This document shows, one piece after another, positions 63,255-64,000 of a stretch of DNA of 64,000 nucleotides. Position 1 is the first letter of the stretch; each line of letters begins with the position of its first letter. Below the pieces are notes generated by a model. The model ran no database searches and was not told the DNA's origin. It saw nothing but the letters and a program-made list of their open reading frames with translations. The DNA comes from Ruminococcus sp. OA3 (GTDB taxonomy: Bacteria > Bacillota > Clostridia > Lachnospirales > Lachnospiraceae): the NCBI RefSeq assembly GCF_022440845.1, contig NZ_JAKNTO010000001.1, forward strand, positions 2,604,001-2,668,000, read 5' to 3'. A program made the translations under genes and the position numbers.

Positions 63255-64000
63255 ATGAACAGGTTTAAAAAATTGTGGCAGACAGCACTGCTGTGTGCCT
63301 GTGTGGTTGTGATAGCAGTTTCAAAAAACACCACCTCTCATTCACAGCCCGAAAGAGAGGCTTCAGAGAACGAAAGACAGAGAGAGGAAACAGTGAAGCC
63401 GTCTGAGGAAGGAGAACGTACTGATGATATGCCAGAAGAAACCACAGAAGAAACTACAGAAGAGCGCATTGCCCGGCTAAGAAACATACTCCCAGGCGTA
63501 GCGTCACTTGATATACAGCCAATCCTTCAGAATCCGGAACTTCCCACCGGGTGTGAAAGCGTGTCCCTTACCATGGCACTGGAATTCCTTGGATTTGAAT
63601 TAGAAAAAACGACAATAGCAGATCAATACCTGATCAGGAGCACAACAAACTTCGCAGAGGGTTATGTGGGAGATCCCTATTCAGACCATGGTGCCGGCAT
63701 CTTCCCACCAGGTCTGACAGAAACTGCAAATGGTTTCCTGAAAGTTCATGATTCAGGGATGAGCGCCTATGATATTACAGGTGTGGAGTTTGAAGAACTG
63801 TATTCTTACATTGCAGCAGGGTATCCGGTGCTGATATGGTCAACCATGTATTACGATGAGCCACAATTTGCAGGTGCTTTTTCAACGGCTGGCGACAGGA
63901 CTTATGAGTGGTACAATAATGAACATTGCATCGTACTGGGTGGATACGACCTGACTCAGAATACGGCTATACTGTTTGACCCGCTGCGTGATACTCAGGT
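63255..64000 (+). CDS. Exported C39-like peptidase, cut by the window end
   Basis: The first 248 residues of a secreted protein. Residues 1-23 are a signal or anchor segment (LLCACVVVIAVS), about 25-75 a Glu/Thr-rich linker (PEETTEETTEE), and from about 85 a peptidase C39-like domain: catalytic cysteine in ELPTGCESVSLTMALEFLG, histidine in NNEHCIVLGGYD and aspartate in LFDPL. This family (PF13529) cleaves peptides outside the cell; some act on the wall. GAGGAG precedes the ATG at 63255. The stop lies beyond the window. Confidence 0.85.
   Translation, partial: MNRFKKLWQTALLCACVVVIAVSKNTTSHSQPEREASENERQREETVKPSEEGERTDDMPEETTEETTEERIARLRNILPGVASLDIQPILQNPELPTGCESVSLTMALEFLGFELEKTTIADQYLIRSTTNFAEGYVGDPYSDHGAGIFPPGLTETANGFLKVHDSGMSAYDITGVEFEELYSYIAAGYPVLIWSTMYYDEPQFAGAFSTAGDRTYEWYNNEHCIVLGGYDLTQNTAILFDPLRDTQ

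Overview
The window looks like a chromosomal segment of a gut anaerobe of the Clostridia, most likely family Lachnospiraceae. This is inferred from gene content: strong AGGAGG-type ribosome binding sites with frequent TTG/GTG starts, two T-box leaders, a Firmicutes-type 6S RNA, an ATP-type PEP carboxykinase, [FeFe]-hydrogenase maturases, long PAS/GGDEF/EAL proteins and a 7-alpha-hydroxysteroid dehydrogenase. No phage, IS element or CRISPR array was seen.

Layout. 0-2.4 kb: end of an ABC exporter (ATPase and permease) and a MATE efflux pump. 2.4-11.6 kb: a branched-chain amino acid region (ilvN, ilvC; leuC, leuD; a tRNA-Pro; leuA behind a leucine-type T-box), interrupted by a two-part chromate-type transporter with a coupled unknown gene, and by a LysR regulator divergent from leuCD. 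A striking nested inverted repeat lies between ilvN and ilvC. ilvB, ilvD and leuB are not in the window. 11.8-20 kb: SleB-like cell wall hydrolase, thrC, a frameshifted dGTPase gene, an MFS permease, 6S RNA, a YihY/BrkB membrane protein and pckA. 20-26.4 kb: phenylalanine T-box with pheS-pheT, a histidine phosphatase, queA, then a Fic-domain remnant and ywbE.

26.5-45.1 kb is a signalling island: a 1543-aa multi-PAS hybrid kinase preceded by an apparent Hpt remnant, a 1677-aa PAS/GGDEF/EAL/GGDEF protein, a regulator with two GntR-type DNA-binding domains, a response regulator with an EAL domain, two membrane diguanylate cyclases and a second hybrid kinase with two receiver domains. Together they can make, degrade and sense cyclic di-GMP and pass phosphoryl groups. 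45.2-49.2 kb: a small regulator plus HydE, HydG and HydF for [FeFe]-hydrogenase cofactor assembly, without the hydrogenase itself.

49.2-52.2 kb: a three-gene membrane lipid operon (PlsY-like acyltransferase, MGDG-synthase-like glycosyltransferase, CDP-alcohol phosphatidyltransferase) divergent from a TetR regulator; the shared promoter region carries two perfect palindromes. 52.3-59.9 kb: a small secreted acidic protein, an OmpR-type two-component system and an ABC/FtsX exporter with a coiled-coil lipoprotein. 59.9-62.1 kb: a 7-alpha-HSDH-like bile acid enzyme divergent from an MFS permease. 62.1-64 kb: a DnaJ/CbpA-type co-chaperone and the start of a secreted C39-like peptidase.

All calls come from reading the sequence and recalling protein families; no database search was run. 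Promoter calls are hexamer matches with 16-17 bp spacing.
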